The notes below the pieces were generated by a model. That model saw nothing but the letters and a program-made list of their open reading frames with translations. It searched no databases and was not told the DNA's origin. Positions 18,026 through 27,646 of a stretch of 42,327 nt of DNA are shown here, piece by piece (positions within the stretch are counted from its first letter, which is position 1; the number at the start of each line of letters is the position of its first letter). Position numbers and translations under genes: made by a program. This stretch comes from Phycisphaerae bacterium (GTDB taxonomy: Bacteria > Planctomycetota > Phycisphaerae > UBA1845): positions 1-42,327 of the forward strand of contig JAJDDT010000006.1 of NCBI GenBank assembly GCA_029260165.1, given 5' to 3'.

Positions 18026-18667
18026 ATGCGTCACCGAAACACCACCCTGATTCTGCTGCTCGCCTGCGTCGTTCCGGCGATGGCAGCTCCGAAACCGTCC
18101 GTCGGCAGCAAAAATTGGCAGTTGGTCATCACCTACGACGACCCCCAGCGGATGACAGTCAGATCACCCGGCGAGGATCGCGACACGACTTTCTGGTATG
18201 TCATGTACACCGTAACCAACAAGGGGCGACGCGAGGTGCCGTTTTTCCCCACTTTCGAGCTGGTCACCGATCAGCTCGGAGTCACCATCGGCGGTGAAAA
18301 AATCAGCCCCACGGTCTACGAAGCCATCCGCGATCGACACAGCAGGACGCATCCGTTTTTCCGCGATCCGAATTCAATGTTGGGACCGATTCTCCCGGGT
18401 GAGGACAATTCCCGAACCTCTGCTATCGCGTTTCGCCAGATCGATTCAGAGGTCAACCGGTTCACGATTTACGCAGGTGGTCTTTCCGGAGAGATTCAAA
18501 GACTCCAAAACCGGGGCTTCGATCAAAAAAAGCCCGTTTCCGACGAAAATAAGCCCTTTTTTGTCCTTCGCAAGACGCTCGCCATCCGCTATGATCTCCC
18601 CGGAGACAGCATGACGAGGCAACAGGCCACCCCGGTCCGCGTATCGCAGGAATGGGTCATGCGGTAG
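18026..18667 (+). CDS. Exported protein of unknown function
   Basis: The 213-residue protein has a short signal peptide (about 1-20, cut near AMA-A). A beta-rich domain follows with [30 protein letters not shown] broken by a turn, and [12 protein letters not shown]. The TNKG...VPFFP part looks like a domain comparing plain and modified extracellular segments, but I recognise no family. The ATG at 18026 is chosen because the signal peptide begins there and a strong promoter predicts a start one base earlier; a longer in-frame reading upstream has no start support. rpmA follows after 35 bases on the same strand, in the place where rplU usually stands. Confidence 0.75.
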   Translation: MRHRNTTLILLLACVVPAMAAPKPSVGSKNWQLVITYDDPQRMTVRSPGEDRDTTFWYVMYTVTNKGRREVPFFPTFELVTDQLGVTIGGEKISPTVYEAIRDRHSRTHPFFRDPNSMLGPILPGEDNSRTSAIAFRQIDSEVNRFTIYAGGLSGEIQRLQNRGFDQKKPVSDENKPFFVLRKTLAIRYDLPGDSMTRQQATPVRVSQEWVMR

Positions 18668-18702
18668 GGCGGTGGCGGGGTGTAGTTTGGAGACGTTTCA
18701 AA

Positions 18703-18948
18703 ATGGCACATAAGAAGGGTCAAGGCTCGTCGCGGAACGGTCGCGACAGCAACCCGCAGTTCCGCGGCGTGAAGCGATTTGGCGGGCAGGCCGTCACCAC
18801 AGGCACCATCCTGATCCGTCAGTGTGGCACGCCGTTTCTTCCCGGGCACAACGTCGGTCGGGGTCGCGACGATACCCTGTTCGCCCTGGCGGATGGACAT
18901 GTCTCGTTTCGCGGTCGGCGGGTCGATATCGTTCCGAAAGCGGAATAG
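18703..18948 (+). CDS. rpmA: 50S ribosomal protein L27
   Basis: The 81-residue protein begins [16 protein letters not shown], the unmistakable L27 N-terminus that reaches the peptidyl-transferase centre. It continues with [20 protein letters not shown] and [15 protein letters not shown]. No extra N-terminal residues requiring cleavage, as in Firmicutes, are present. The start is ATG 18703, with GGAG 10 bases upstream. obgE follows 114 bases later, keeping the common rpmA-obgE order, but rplU (L21) is not next to it. Confidence 0.98.
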   Translation: MAHKKGQGSSRNGRDSNPQFRGVKRFGGQAVTTGTILIRQCGTPFLPGHNVGRGRDDTLFALADGHVSFRGRRVDIVPKAE

Positions 18949-19062
18949 CCCAAAAAATCATAGGCCGCAGGTGACCAATGGGTCGGCGCGTGTCCGAATG
19001 GTTCGGCCAATTGGCGTCGGACCTGTTTTGCTGCGCGATACCTAGGGGCGACACAATATCCC

Positions 19063-20127
19063 ATGTTTATCGACGAAGCCGAAATCTACATCCACGGCGG
19101 TGATGGCGGTCACGGATGCGTGAGCTTCCGACGTGAAAAATACGTCCCCATGGGCGGTCCCAATGGCGGGTCGGGCGGCGATGGTGGCGGGGTGTACGCG
19201 GTCGCAACGCCGGGCGTTGAAACCCTTCTCGATTTTTCGGGCAGGCACCATTGGAATGCAAAGAATGGCCTGCCCGGTGAGGGCAAGCAAAAGACCGGAA
19301 AATCCGGAGACGATCTCGATCTCAAACTTCCCCACGGCACCCTGATCTACGATCGTGATACAGGCCTGCTCCTGAAAGACCTCACCCAGCTCGGAGAACG
19401 GGTCTGCATCGCCCCCGGGGGAAAAGGGGGTCGCGGAAACAAAGCATTCGCAACACCAACCCAGCAGGCACCTCAGGAAGCGGAACCCGGAACACCGGGG
19501 GAGGAACGCTGGCTTCGACTGGTCCTGAAACTGATCGCCGACGTCGGGCTGGTCGGATTGCCCAACGCGGGTAAGAGCACGCTATTGGCCAGCACGTCCA
19601 AAGCTGCCCCGAAAATCGCACCGTATCCGTTCACCACGCTCAAGCCCCAACTGGGGATAGCGGAATTACCGGGTTTCCGTCGGATCGTTATCGCGGATAT
19701 TCCGGGGCTGATCGAAGGTGCCCATGAGGGTGCAGGTCTCGGTGACGCTTTTCTAAAGCACATTGAACGAACCCGTGTCATCGTTCACCTCGTCGATCTT
19801 TTCCCACCGGAAGGCGACCCGACACCCGCGGATGCGTACAGGACCATTCGCGAGGAACTGGGGAAATCAAGCCAGACCCTCGCAGACAAACCCGAGCTCG
19901 TGGTCGCCACCAAGACAGACATCGACCCCGACAGCGCATCCGACAAAATCGACGCGTTGAAATCCGATATCGGCAAACCGGTCTCCGCGATTAGTTCCGC
20001 CACACGAGAAGGTTTGGATCAGTTGATGGAGGAAATGTGGCGATTGGTCGCCAGTGAAAAACCGCCGCAGGAACCGGAACCCGTTAAGCAGGGCGTCATT
20101 CCACCACACCTGAGGTCATTTTCATGA
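19063..20127 (+). CDS. obgE: Obg-family GTPase (ribosome assembly)
   Basis: This GTPase works in late 50S assembly and in stress and growth control. The 354-residue protein has the glycine-rich Obg fold first (about 1-158: GGDGGHGCVSFRREKY, GGKGGRGNKAFAT). The G domain follows: GLPNAGKST (165-173), DIPGLIEGAHEG as switch II, a G4 motif reading TKTD instead of the usual NKxD, and SAISS as G5. The C-terminal OCT domain found in some relatives is absent. The G4 Asn-to-Thr change is unusual and may weaken guanine specificity. The stop codon overlaps the coaX start by four bases, so these two are translationally coupled. Confidence 0.96.
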   Translation: MFIDEAEIYIHGGDGGHGCVSFRREKYVPMGGPNGGSGGDGGGVYAVATPGVETLLDFSGRHHWNAKNGLPGEGKQKTGKSGDDLDLKLPHGTLIYDRDTGLLLKDLTQLGERVCIAPGGKGGRGNKAFATPTQQAPQEAEPGTPGEERWLRLVLKLIADVGLVGLPNAGKSTLLASTSKAAPKIAPYPFTTLKPQLGIAELPGFRRIVIADIPGLIEGAHEGAGLGDAFLKHIERTRVIVHLVDLFPPEGDPTPADAYRTIREELGKSSQTLADKPELVVATKTDIDPDSASDKIDALKSDIGKPVSAISSATREGLDQLMEEMWRLVASEKPPQEPEPVKQGVIPPHLRSFS

Positions 20128-20930
20128 TTTCCATCGACCCGAACGCGGAACCATCGAACGCGTCCATCATCGTGATCGATGTCGGTAACCAGACAACCGC
20201 CATCGCAACCTGGCGCGACGGCGAGACCCAAAACATGCAACACCTCGCGACCGGCGAAATATCGTCGATCGGGGGAATCCTCAAGAAAATCACCACGGAG
20301 AAGCTGGACGAACAGTTGGCCGGGGTTGCCATCGCATCAGTCGTGCCTGAAATGAACAGCATCATTCAAACAATTGTCGAGGACGAACACGATCTACAAC
20401 CCCTGTTCGTTGGCCGACAAATTCCGTTTCCGATCGATGTTCTTGTTGATGAACCCACCAGCGTGGGTGTCGACAGAATTTGTGCAGCCGCTGCCGCTTT
20501 CCATTTAAGGAAGGAAGCCTGCGTGGTGGTCGATTTCGGGACAGCCATCACCATCGACGCCGTCGACGACAACGGTGCGTTTATTGGCGGAGCGATCCTG
20601 CCGGGTCTTCGGATGCAATCCAAAAGCCTCAATCGACAGACCGCCCAACTACCCGAGGTGGAAATAGTGAAGCCGGCGGAACCCATTGGCAGGAACACCG
20701 CGAACGCTATACAGGTCGGGGTTTATCATGGTATCGTCGGCGCGGTTCGACACATCGTGGAGGAGTACGCCACGCATTTGGGCCGATGGCTTCCCGCGGT
20801 GGCCACCGGTGGCGATGCGAAATTGCTGGCTGAGGATTGTGGGGTATTCGATGCCATCGTCGAAGACCTGGCCCTCGTCGGTGTCGGATTAGCCTTCGAC
20901 AAGCACCTCAAATGTGGCGTGGTTCTGTAA
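20124..20930 (+). CDS. coaX: Type III pantothenate kinase
   Basis: This kinase phosphorylates pantothenate, the first step of coenzyme A synthesis; the type III enzymes are not feedback inhibited by CoA and usually need a monovalent cation. The 268-residue protein shows the ASKHA-fold motifs DVGNQTTAI (19-27), GVDR (115-118), DFGTAIT (137-143), GGAILPGL (155-162) and TGGDA near the C-terminus. ATG 20124 overlaps the obgE stop (ATGA). The N-terminus is about ten residues longer than in many relatives. The MnmE-like gene starts 16 bases after its stop. Confidence 0.94.
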   Translation: MISIDPNAEPSNASIIVIDVGNQTTAIATWRDGETQNMQHLATGEISSIGGILKKITTEKLDEQLAGVAIASVVPEMNSIIQTIVEDEHDLQPLFVGRQIPFPIDVLVDEPTSVGVDRICAAAAAFHLRKEACVVVDFGTAITIDAVDDNGAFIGGAILPGLRMQSKSLNRQTAQLPEVEIVKPAEPIGRNTANAIQVGVYHGIVGAVRHIVEEYATHLGRWLPAVATGGDAKLLAEDCGVFDAIVEDLALVGVGLAFDKHLKCGVVL

Positions 20931-20946
20931 TCGAAGGGAAAACGTC

Positions 20947-22134
20947 GTGACCGACGTGTCCGGTGACCTGACCGCCGCCCTGATCACCGCCAACACCACC
21001 GGCGCGATCGCCGTCATTCGCATCACAGGCAGGAACGCTCGAAAAGCACTGGATTGTATTTTCACGCCAACCTCCAATCCATCCCCTGTTCAGGACGATT
21101 CGAGATTACTGTTCGGATGCTTCGCAGATGATACGGGCACGATTGACGAGGGATTGATCAGTTTCGCGGAATCCGAAAATGAAGGGGCTGTGGTGGACAT
21201 CAATGTTCATGGCGGACAGCGAATCACCGAACGCATCCTGGCTGCCCTCGCCCGCGCGGGTTGCAAACTGAATGCGGATGACCCCATCGGTGATTCGGGT
21301 TTTGGGCTGGGTTTCGGGGATTGGACGATCGAACGCGAAACCAAACAAGCGCTGGCTTGTTGCCAGACCCGTCGAGCGGTGCGGTTCGTAGCCAAACAGG
21401 CGGACCGACTCAAACAGCACCTCGCGCGGATCGCGAAACAGCCCGATACCGTGAAAATCGAGGAACTGATGAGTAAATCGTCGCCAGGCTTGTTCCTGAT
21501 CAACGGTGCGTCGGTTGCGATTATCGGACCACCCAACGCGGGAAAATCGACGTTGATCAACACGCTGGCGGACCGTTCGGAGACGCTCGTTTCGCCCGAA
21601 CCCGGCACGACGCGGGACTGGACGGAGGTGGCGATCAGTATCGACGGCGTGCCGATTCGCCTGATCGACACCGCCGGGATTCGCGGTGGGGCGGATGATC
21701 TGGAGCGGGAGGCTATGCGTCGCGGATTGGTGCAATCGCACAATGCTGACGTTCAGTTGCTCGTCCTTGATCGCTCGAATCCACTGCCGGTGTCGTTTTT
21801 GGACGATAATGTTGATCTGTTGAATTCTGCGCGGTTGATTGTTGTAGCCAACAAGACTGATCTGCCCAACGGGTGGTCGGCGGTGACGGACGGGTTGTCC
21901 GCGGCTGCATCGTGGACCGAGCGCCTGAAACGGCCGATCGAGATATCGGGACGGACCGGTGACGGCGTTCCCGTGTTGTCGCGGAGAATTTCGGACGTGC
22001 TCGGTGTGGATGCCTGCAACGGTGACGGGGTGATGCTGTTTACCCGGCGGCAGGTCGGTTGGCTTGAAACGCTTCCTGCGTCTGGTAATGTCGACCGGAT
22101 TCGTGAGGCGCTTCTCCGGTATGTCGGGGATTGA
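20947..22134 (+). CDS. Shortened MnmE (TrmE)-like GTPase lacking the C-terminal Cys motif
   Basis: The 395-residue protein is clearly related to MnmE, the tRNA-U34 modification GTPase. It has an N-terminal TGAIAVIRITG stretch (18-28), INVHGG (86-90), and a G domain with GPPNAGKST (194-202), PGTTRD (219-224), DTAGIR (241-246) and NKTD (302-305). MnmE is normally about 450 residues. Missing here are the PGEFTxRAF...DLxQAEA block after the N-domain and the C-terminal FCIGK motif; the protein ends EALLRYVGD. The Cys and folate-side residues used for the chemistry are therefore not visible. GTG 20947 is chosen with AAGGGA 7 bases upstream, right after coaX. It may be a divergent MnmE or a repurposed paralogue. 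Confidence 0.8.
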   Translation: MTDVSGDLTAALITANTTGAIAVIRITGRNARKALDCIFTPTSNPSPVQDDSRLLFGCFADDTGTIDEGLISFAESENEGAVVDINVHGGQRITERILAALARAGCKLNADDPIGDSGFGLGFGDWTIERETKQALACCQTRRAVRFVAKQADRLKQHLARIAKQPDTVKIEELMSKSSPGLFLINGASVAIIGPPNAGKSTLINTLADRSETLVSPEPGTTRDWTEVAISIDGVPIRLIDTAGIRGGADDLEREAMRRGLVQSHNADVQLLVLDRSNPLPVSFLDDNVDLLNSARLIVVANKTDLPNGWSAVTDGLSAAASWTERLKRPIEISGRTGDGVPVLSRRISDVLGVDACNGDGVMLFTRRQVGWLETLPASGNVDRIREALLRYVGD

Positions 22135-22344
22135 TCGACGAGAACCGTCGCCCGTTGCGTGCCTATAATCAGTCCCGGACGGGAAATGGTGTGGGTTGGA
22201 CAAGTCCCGATGCGTCAATGGGTTGTGGTTTTTTGTTGATGCATGGTCACCGGGGCGATACATTACCGCACCTTTGGTGGATGCCTCGCTTTTTCGGATG
22301 GCAGGTCGCGTTTCCGGGTAGGTTTTGGCAGATCGAGTAATTCT

Positions 22345-23583
22345 ATGGCCGGCGAAGACGAATCGCAGCTTGGTCGCAAACTGGTTGATGGTCGCATGGT
22401 GACCGCCGACGAGGTCGCGCTCTGTCAGGAGCGTTGCAGGGAGCTGGCTGAGAACGGCGAGGATATCACGCTCATCAAAATGCTGGTGCGAGAGGGGTAT
22501 GTGACCAAATCGCAACTGGCGCGGATGAATCGCTCGCTGGGCGACGATTCGATGTACAAACCCGCCCAGCAGATTCCCGGTTTTCAAATCATGGCCAAGC
22601 TGGGTCAGGGTGCGATGGCGACGGTTTACAAAGCCCGTCAGCTCAGTCTGGATCGGATCGTGGCTGTCAAGGTCCTGCCGAAACGACTGAGCGAGAATCA
22701 GGAGTTTGTCGATCGTTTTTATCGCGAAGGTCGCGCGGCTGCTCAGTTGAATCACCCGAACATCGTTCAGGCGATCGATGTCGGAGAAGCCGGCGGGTAT
22801 CACTACTTCGTGATGGAGTTTATCGACGGGAAGACTGTTTACGACATGATCCAGGAGAAGCGGGGCGTCCCGGAAGCGGATGCGATTCGTGTTATTCTGC
22901 AGACGGCTGAGGCGTTGGAACATGCGCATGCCCGCGGGTTTATTCACCGTGATGTCAAGCCGAAGAACGTCATGATCACGCAGTCAGGTGACGTGAAGCT
23001 GGCGGACATGGGATTGGCTCGCGAGGTGAGTGACTACGAAACGGCGCAGTCCGAGGCGGGGCGTGCGTATGGGACGCCTTATTACATCAGTCCCGAGCAG
23101 ATTCGCGGCGAGATCAACATCGATTTTCGCGCGGATGTCTATTCGCTGGGGGCGACCTTTTACCACATGGTGACCGGGGCGGTGCCTTTTGACGGATCGA
23201 CCCCGTCGGCGGTGATGCACAAGCATCTGAAAGAGGAGTTGCCACCGGCGGATCACAAGAACACCAGTTTGTCGGCGGGCGTTGGCGAAATCATCGAGGT
23301 GATGATGGCCAAGCGTCGGGACGAGCGCTATTCGACGACGCGCGATCTGATTGTTGATTTGAAATCGGTGTCGGAGGGAGGCCCACCGTTTCAGGCACGA
23401 AAACAGTACGACGATCAGACGCTGGAGACGTTGGCGTCTTCGGGGGTGACGGTGACGTCGGCGGCTGCGGAGGATCTGGATCCCCGTCTGCGCGGTGACG
23501 GGCCTAATGTGACCGTCGTGATGCTGATTATTTTGCTGATCCTGTCAATTCTCGGCAATTTCGCGCAGATGCTGTTGGGATAG
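22345..23583 (+). CDS. Membrane-anchored Ser/Thr protein kinase (PknB-like)
   Basis: The 412-residue protein has an N-terminal helical region of about 70 residues (LVDGRMVTADEVALC, EGYVTKSQLARM). A Hanks-type kinase domain follows: GQGAMATVYKA (88-98), Lys109 (VAVKVL), Glu128, HRDVKPKN (201-208) and SPEQIRG (249-255). The metal-binding DFG is DMG (221-223), a tolerated change, so it is predicted active. After a linker, one C-terminal membrane helix (about 386-408) leaves almost nothing outside the cytoplasm, so it lacks the usual external sensor. ATG 22345 has only a weak ribosome site. TATAAT at 22164-22169 could be its -10, but no good -35 precedes it. Confidence 0.92.
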   Translation: MAGEDESQLGRKLVDGRMVTADEVALCQERCRELAENGEDITLIKMLVREGYVTKSQLARMNRSLGDDSMYKPAQQIPGFQIMAKLGQGAMATVYKARQLSLDRIVAVKVLPKRLSENQEFVDRFYREGRAAAQLNHPNIVQAIDVGEAGGYHYFVMEFIDGKTVYDMIQEKRGVPEADAIRVILQTAEALEHAHARGFIHRDVKPKNVMITQSGDVKLADMGLAREVSDYETAQSEAGRAYGTPYYISPEQIRGEINIDFRADVYSLGATFYHMVTGAVPFDGSTPSAVMHKHLKEELPPADHKNTSLSAGVGEIIEVMMAKRRDERYSTTRDLIVDLKSVSEGGPPFQARKQYDDQTLETLASSGVTVTSAAAEDLDPRLRGDGPNVTVVMLIILLILSILGNFAQMLLG

Positions 23584-23706
23584 CGCGATCGCCACTTCAA
23601 ATCCATTCGATACGAATGAATTCTATCAGAAAATCCATCAACGCCGTCGTGTGGTTTCGCTGGATTCGTGGCATCGATGGCTCGCCGACGATTTTTGATT
23701 TTCCCC

Positions 23707-23727
23707 CGTCACCCACAAGGGGTGACG
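23707..23727. repeat. Inverted repeat between convergent genes
   Basis: CGTCACCC (23707-23714) and GGGTGACG (23720-23727) form an 8-bp stem with a 5-base loop. The arm GGGGTGACG (23719-23727) recurs at 23762-23770. It lies between the kinase stop and the stop of the convergent minus-strand gene, so it may serve both as a weak terminator, or be a REP-like remnant. No T tract follows. Confidence 0.35.
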
Positions 23728-23792
23728 CTACAGAAGAATGGCGACGCGACGCTGCAGGAACGGGGTGACGTTGCGCCGGAAACGAAAATGCC

Positions 23793-24302
23793 TCAGTTCG
23801 CGGGTGCGAGAACCTTTCCGCATTTGAGGACGCGCGCACGCCAGTTTTCGCTGGTTCCCCACTCGGACAAATCAGGGAATTCGGCGAAAATCGGGGTGGT
23901 CTTGTGCTCAAGTGTTCCGTTGAACGGAAGGAAGTTTCGACACAGCGTCGTGATGGGGGCTCCAACCTGCCGCTCGTTGCCGTCGTCGCCGGTTTTGACG
24001 TACCAGAACTGGACGGAAACCTCGCCGGCGTACCAGCCATGCTGTTCGGTGATGACGAAATTGAGGTTTGGCTGTTGACCGTTCATGGTGAGATCAACCT
24101 CGACGTTGAAAACGGGTTCGGTTTCCGGTTCGACGCCGACGACGTTCGGGTCGTTGAACTTGTCGGCCTGGCTGGTCGTTCCGCCTGTGGCACCGCCGGG
24201 TCCGACAGTCACTATTGGGGGCTTTTCGGCCTGGGTCCTTGTGTACAGAACGAATCCGCCAAAACAAAGAACAATCAATACGACAACAATGCGACCAGCC
24301 AT
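23793..24302 (-). CDS. Small membrane-anchored protein of unknown function
   Basis: The 169-residue protein has an N-terminal hydrophobic helix (about 4-20) ending in YTRTQ. A Gly/Thr/Pro-rich linker follows, then a compact beta-rich domain (VFNVEVDLTMNGQQPNLNF, VSVQFWYVKTGDDG) with two Cys near the C-terminus. No family is recognised; the likely place is anchored at the periplasmic face. ATG 24302 has GAGGA 7 bases upstream; a 23-residue in-frame extension is unsupported. It is third in the minus-strand series eno, FtsB-like protein, this gene, with an 83-base gap to the gene before. Confidence 0.7.
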   Translation of the reverse strand: MAGRIVVVLIVLCFGGFVLYTRTQAEKPPIVTVGPGGATGGTTSQADKFNDPNVVGVEPETEPVFNVEVDLTMNGQQPNLNFVITEQHGWYAGEVSVQFWYVKTGDDGNERQVGAPITTLCRNFLPFNGTLEHKTTPIFAEFPDLSEWGTSENWRARVLKCGKVLAPAN

Positions 24303-24385
24303 GCTCGATTCCTCGTTTCTATTCTGATGATTCCTCGCACCATCATGGCCTCCGGTGCGGGAAATGTCCACATGTTCGAGCGAAA

Positions 24386-24967
24386 TCAGACATGGGCGGG
24401 TTCAATTGTATCGTTTGCATCGTCGGTAGTGGCAGCGTCGACGGTTTGCACGGGCGGGAAGAGCAGGAAGGCAGCCAGCATCGTGGCTCCGCAAAGGATC
24501 ATGATCGTGGTTCGTGCGAGCGGGTCGAGGAAGAGTCGATCGGGGAGAATTTTCACGATGACTCCGAAAATGCGTTGCAGGGATGCGGGGGGTTCAATCG
24601 GGCGGAGGCGGGGTGCCGGTGATTCCGGGTTCGGAGCGACAATACCTTCCAGTTTGATGGTTGTTTCGAGTGGTTGCTGGTAGTTCAGTTCTCGTTTGGC
24701 GAGTCGCACGTTGACGGCGGGGTCGGTTCGCAAGGCGACGATGTGTTTCTTCTGCCTTTCAACGTGCTGTTCCATCCTGGCGAGTGCGACCTCTTCGTAG
24801 CTTTCAGCCAGCTTGATGGCACGGTAGTCCTCCCAAACCGGGACGAGGATGCAGGGAGTGAAGCCAGCCGACGCGAGCAGCACAAGGCTCCAGAACATGA
24901 CCGGAAACGGTGCGCGCCGACGTCGTGTGGGCTGGGTGACAGGTTCAATGGATGCAGGGTCGGTCAC
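24386..24967 (-). CDS. FtsB/DivIC-like membrane protein with coiled coil, second C-terminal membrane helix
   Basis: The protein has 193 residues. Residues about 22-44 are a membrane helix, 46-80 a coiled coil (YEEVALARMEQHVERQKKH), then LRTDPAVNVRLAKRELNY, which resembles the D..iE..AR..L block of septum-formation initiators. A Pro-rich linker and a second membrane helix (about 151-172) follow; that helix is not found in classical FtsB. It follows eno on the same strand, the order seen for eno-ftsB in many bacteria, which supports the call. The start is GTG 24967 with GGAGG 11 bases upstream; the next Met lies inside the first helix. A cell-division role is an inference. Confidence 0.6.
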   Translation of the reverse strand: MTDPASIEPVTQPTRRRRAPFPVMFWSLVLLASAGFTPCILVPVWEDYRAIKLAESYEEVALARMEQHVERQKKHIVALRTDPAVNVRLAKRELNYQQPLETTIKLEGIVAPNPESPAPRLRPIEPPASLQRIFGVIVKILPDRLFLDPLARTTIMILCGATMLAAFLLFPPVQTVDAATTDDANDTIEPAHV

Positions 24968-25095
24968 GTTGGGTATCGCCTCCGTGCGACGAAAATGTTA
25001 AGCGGCATTTGGGTTTCAGGCGGCCGTCATCCGTGACGGGTTATTGTGAACGGCTTGCGATTGTCGTCAAAACGGTCAGAGATTCAACACGAAAA

Positions 25096-26706
<1,611 letters not shown>

Positions 26707-27243
26707 ATGATGAACATGAGCATGACAAGATGGGCGATGGGTGGCGTCGTGGCGTTTTTGGGAATGTTGGCTTCGACGCCCGAAACCGCGATGGCGGGCG
26801 ATTGGTCTTTCGGGGTCAGCCTGAATCTGCCGACACGGACGGTTGATCGGGAATGGGTTCCTGCGGTTTATGAGGATCGTGAGGTCTGCGTTGAGGTGCC
26901 TGCGGTTGTCGAATATCGCGAGGTGCCGATCTACGGGCGTCGTGGTCGGATCAAGGGATATCGCAAGGTTTGCGAGGTGATCAAGCCGGCGTACACGAAA
27001 TGTCATGTGGAGCGTGTTCTGGTTCGCGATGGATACCACCGGGATGTTTCGTATCGTCGTTCGGGTCGCCACACGACGCGGTCCTCGGTTCTGGTCGGCA
27101 GTGGGGTTGGGTTCGGTGTGCGTTACGACAAGCACGATCATCACAGACCGAGTCGCCGCCGGTTGCATCATGTCTTGCACCGCGCGAGTCATCGGAGTCA
27201 CGGCCATCACGGTCACCGATCTCACCGGAGTCGGAGGTACTAA
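26707..27243 (+). CDS. Secreted protein with tandem Val-Pro/Tyr repeats and a His/Arg-rich tail
   Basis: The 178-residue protein has a signal peptide (cut near AMA-G, residue 31). Repeats of the form WVPAVYEDREV, VEVPAVVEYREVPIY and KPAYTKCHVERVLV follow, recalling secreted planctomycete proteins with repeated V.VP..Y units. The C-terminus (from about 140) is almost only His, Arg and Ser, with clusters such as HRSHGHHGHRSHRS. It could bind metal, nucleic acid or acidic polymers. No family function is known to me. The start is ATG 26707 with GGAGGA 6 bases upstream; ATG 26710 is also possible. Confidence 0.75.
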   Translation: MMNMSMTRWAMGGVVAFLGMLASTPETAMAGDWSFGVSLNLPTRTVDREWVPAVYEDREVCVEVPAVVEYREVPIYGRRGRIKGYRKVCEVIKPAYTKCHVERVLVRDGYHRDVSYRRSGRHTTRSSVLVGSGVGFGVRYDKHDHHRPSRRRLHHVLHRASHRSHGHHGHRSHRSRRY

Positions 27244-27646
27244 ATGATCCGTGCGGCTCCGGGTGGCTGCGCGATGAAGAATATGGCGTCAACACGAGGC
27301 AGGCTGCTGTTCAACACGGACAGCAGTCTGCCGCCTGTTTGTGACGATGCCGGGGTTGTGGGGCATCGGTTCGCACGAATACGACAAAAACCGACACTTC
27401 CTGACGGCCGATTCGACGATCCGGGATTATGCGTAACAGGTTGTCGTTGCAGTGGTTATGGTGATGTTATGGGGGGGGTAACGGCGGTGTGAATAATTAC
27501 AAGATGATCCTTGACGATGCTCGATTCAGAAGTGTAATTGACCGAGTTGTTTATTATGTTTTCTGGAGCGTGGCGTCAGTCAAGGTGATTTATTCGTTGT
27601 CAAATGCGGGTCATGGCGTTGTTTGAATTGCAAAGGAAGGGTCAAA
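27244..27646. other. Intergenic region of 403 bases
   Basis: It contains the hairpin at 27298-27332, an eight-G run near 27471-27478, and a possible promoter: TTGACG (27511-27516), 16 bases, TGTAAT (27533-27538). That promoter would give the next gene a leader of about 100 bases. An 82-codon reading frame starting right after the upstream stop has no ribosome site and is not accepted. No RNA gene is recognised. Confidence 0.4.
27298..27332 (+). other. Long hairpin downstream of the His-rich protein gene
   Basis: GGCAGGCTGCTGT (27298-27310) pairs along 13 positions with ACAGCAGTCTGCC (27320-27332), with one G.T pair and a 9-base loop. It lies 55 bases after the stop codon. Only CGCCTGTTT follows, so it may be a terminator without a good T tract or an RNA-stabilising stem. 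Confidence 0.45.

Noticed and set aside
21106-22947. 613-codon reading frame on the minus strand across the MnmE-like gene and the kinase gene
   Set aside because: It is antisense to two well-supported genes and is low-complexity in the way GC-rich shadow frames are.
23470-23510. GATCCCCGTCTGCGCGGTGACGGG-like stretch (DPRLRGDG) in the kinase gene, similar to a dispersed repeat seen in many genomes
   Set aside because: Only one clear copy is present in the window and it is in frame within the linker, so no repeat family can be claimed.
27244-27492. 82-codon reading frame right after the His-rich protein gene
   Set aside because: It has no ribosome site, runs through a 13-bp hairpin and a G run, and shows no domain or signal peptide.
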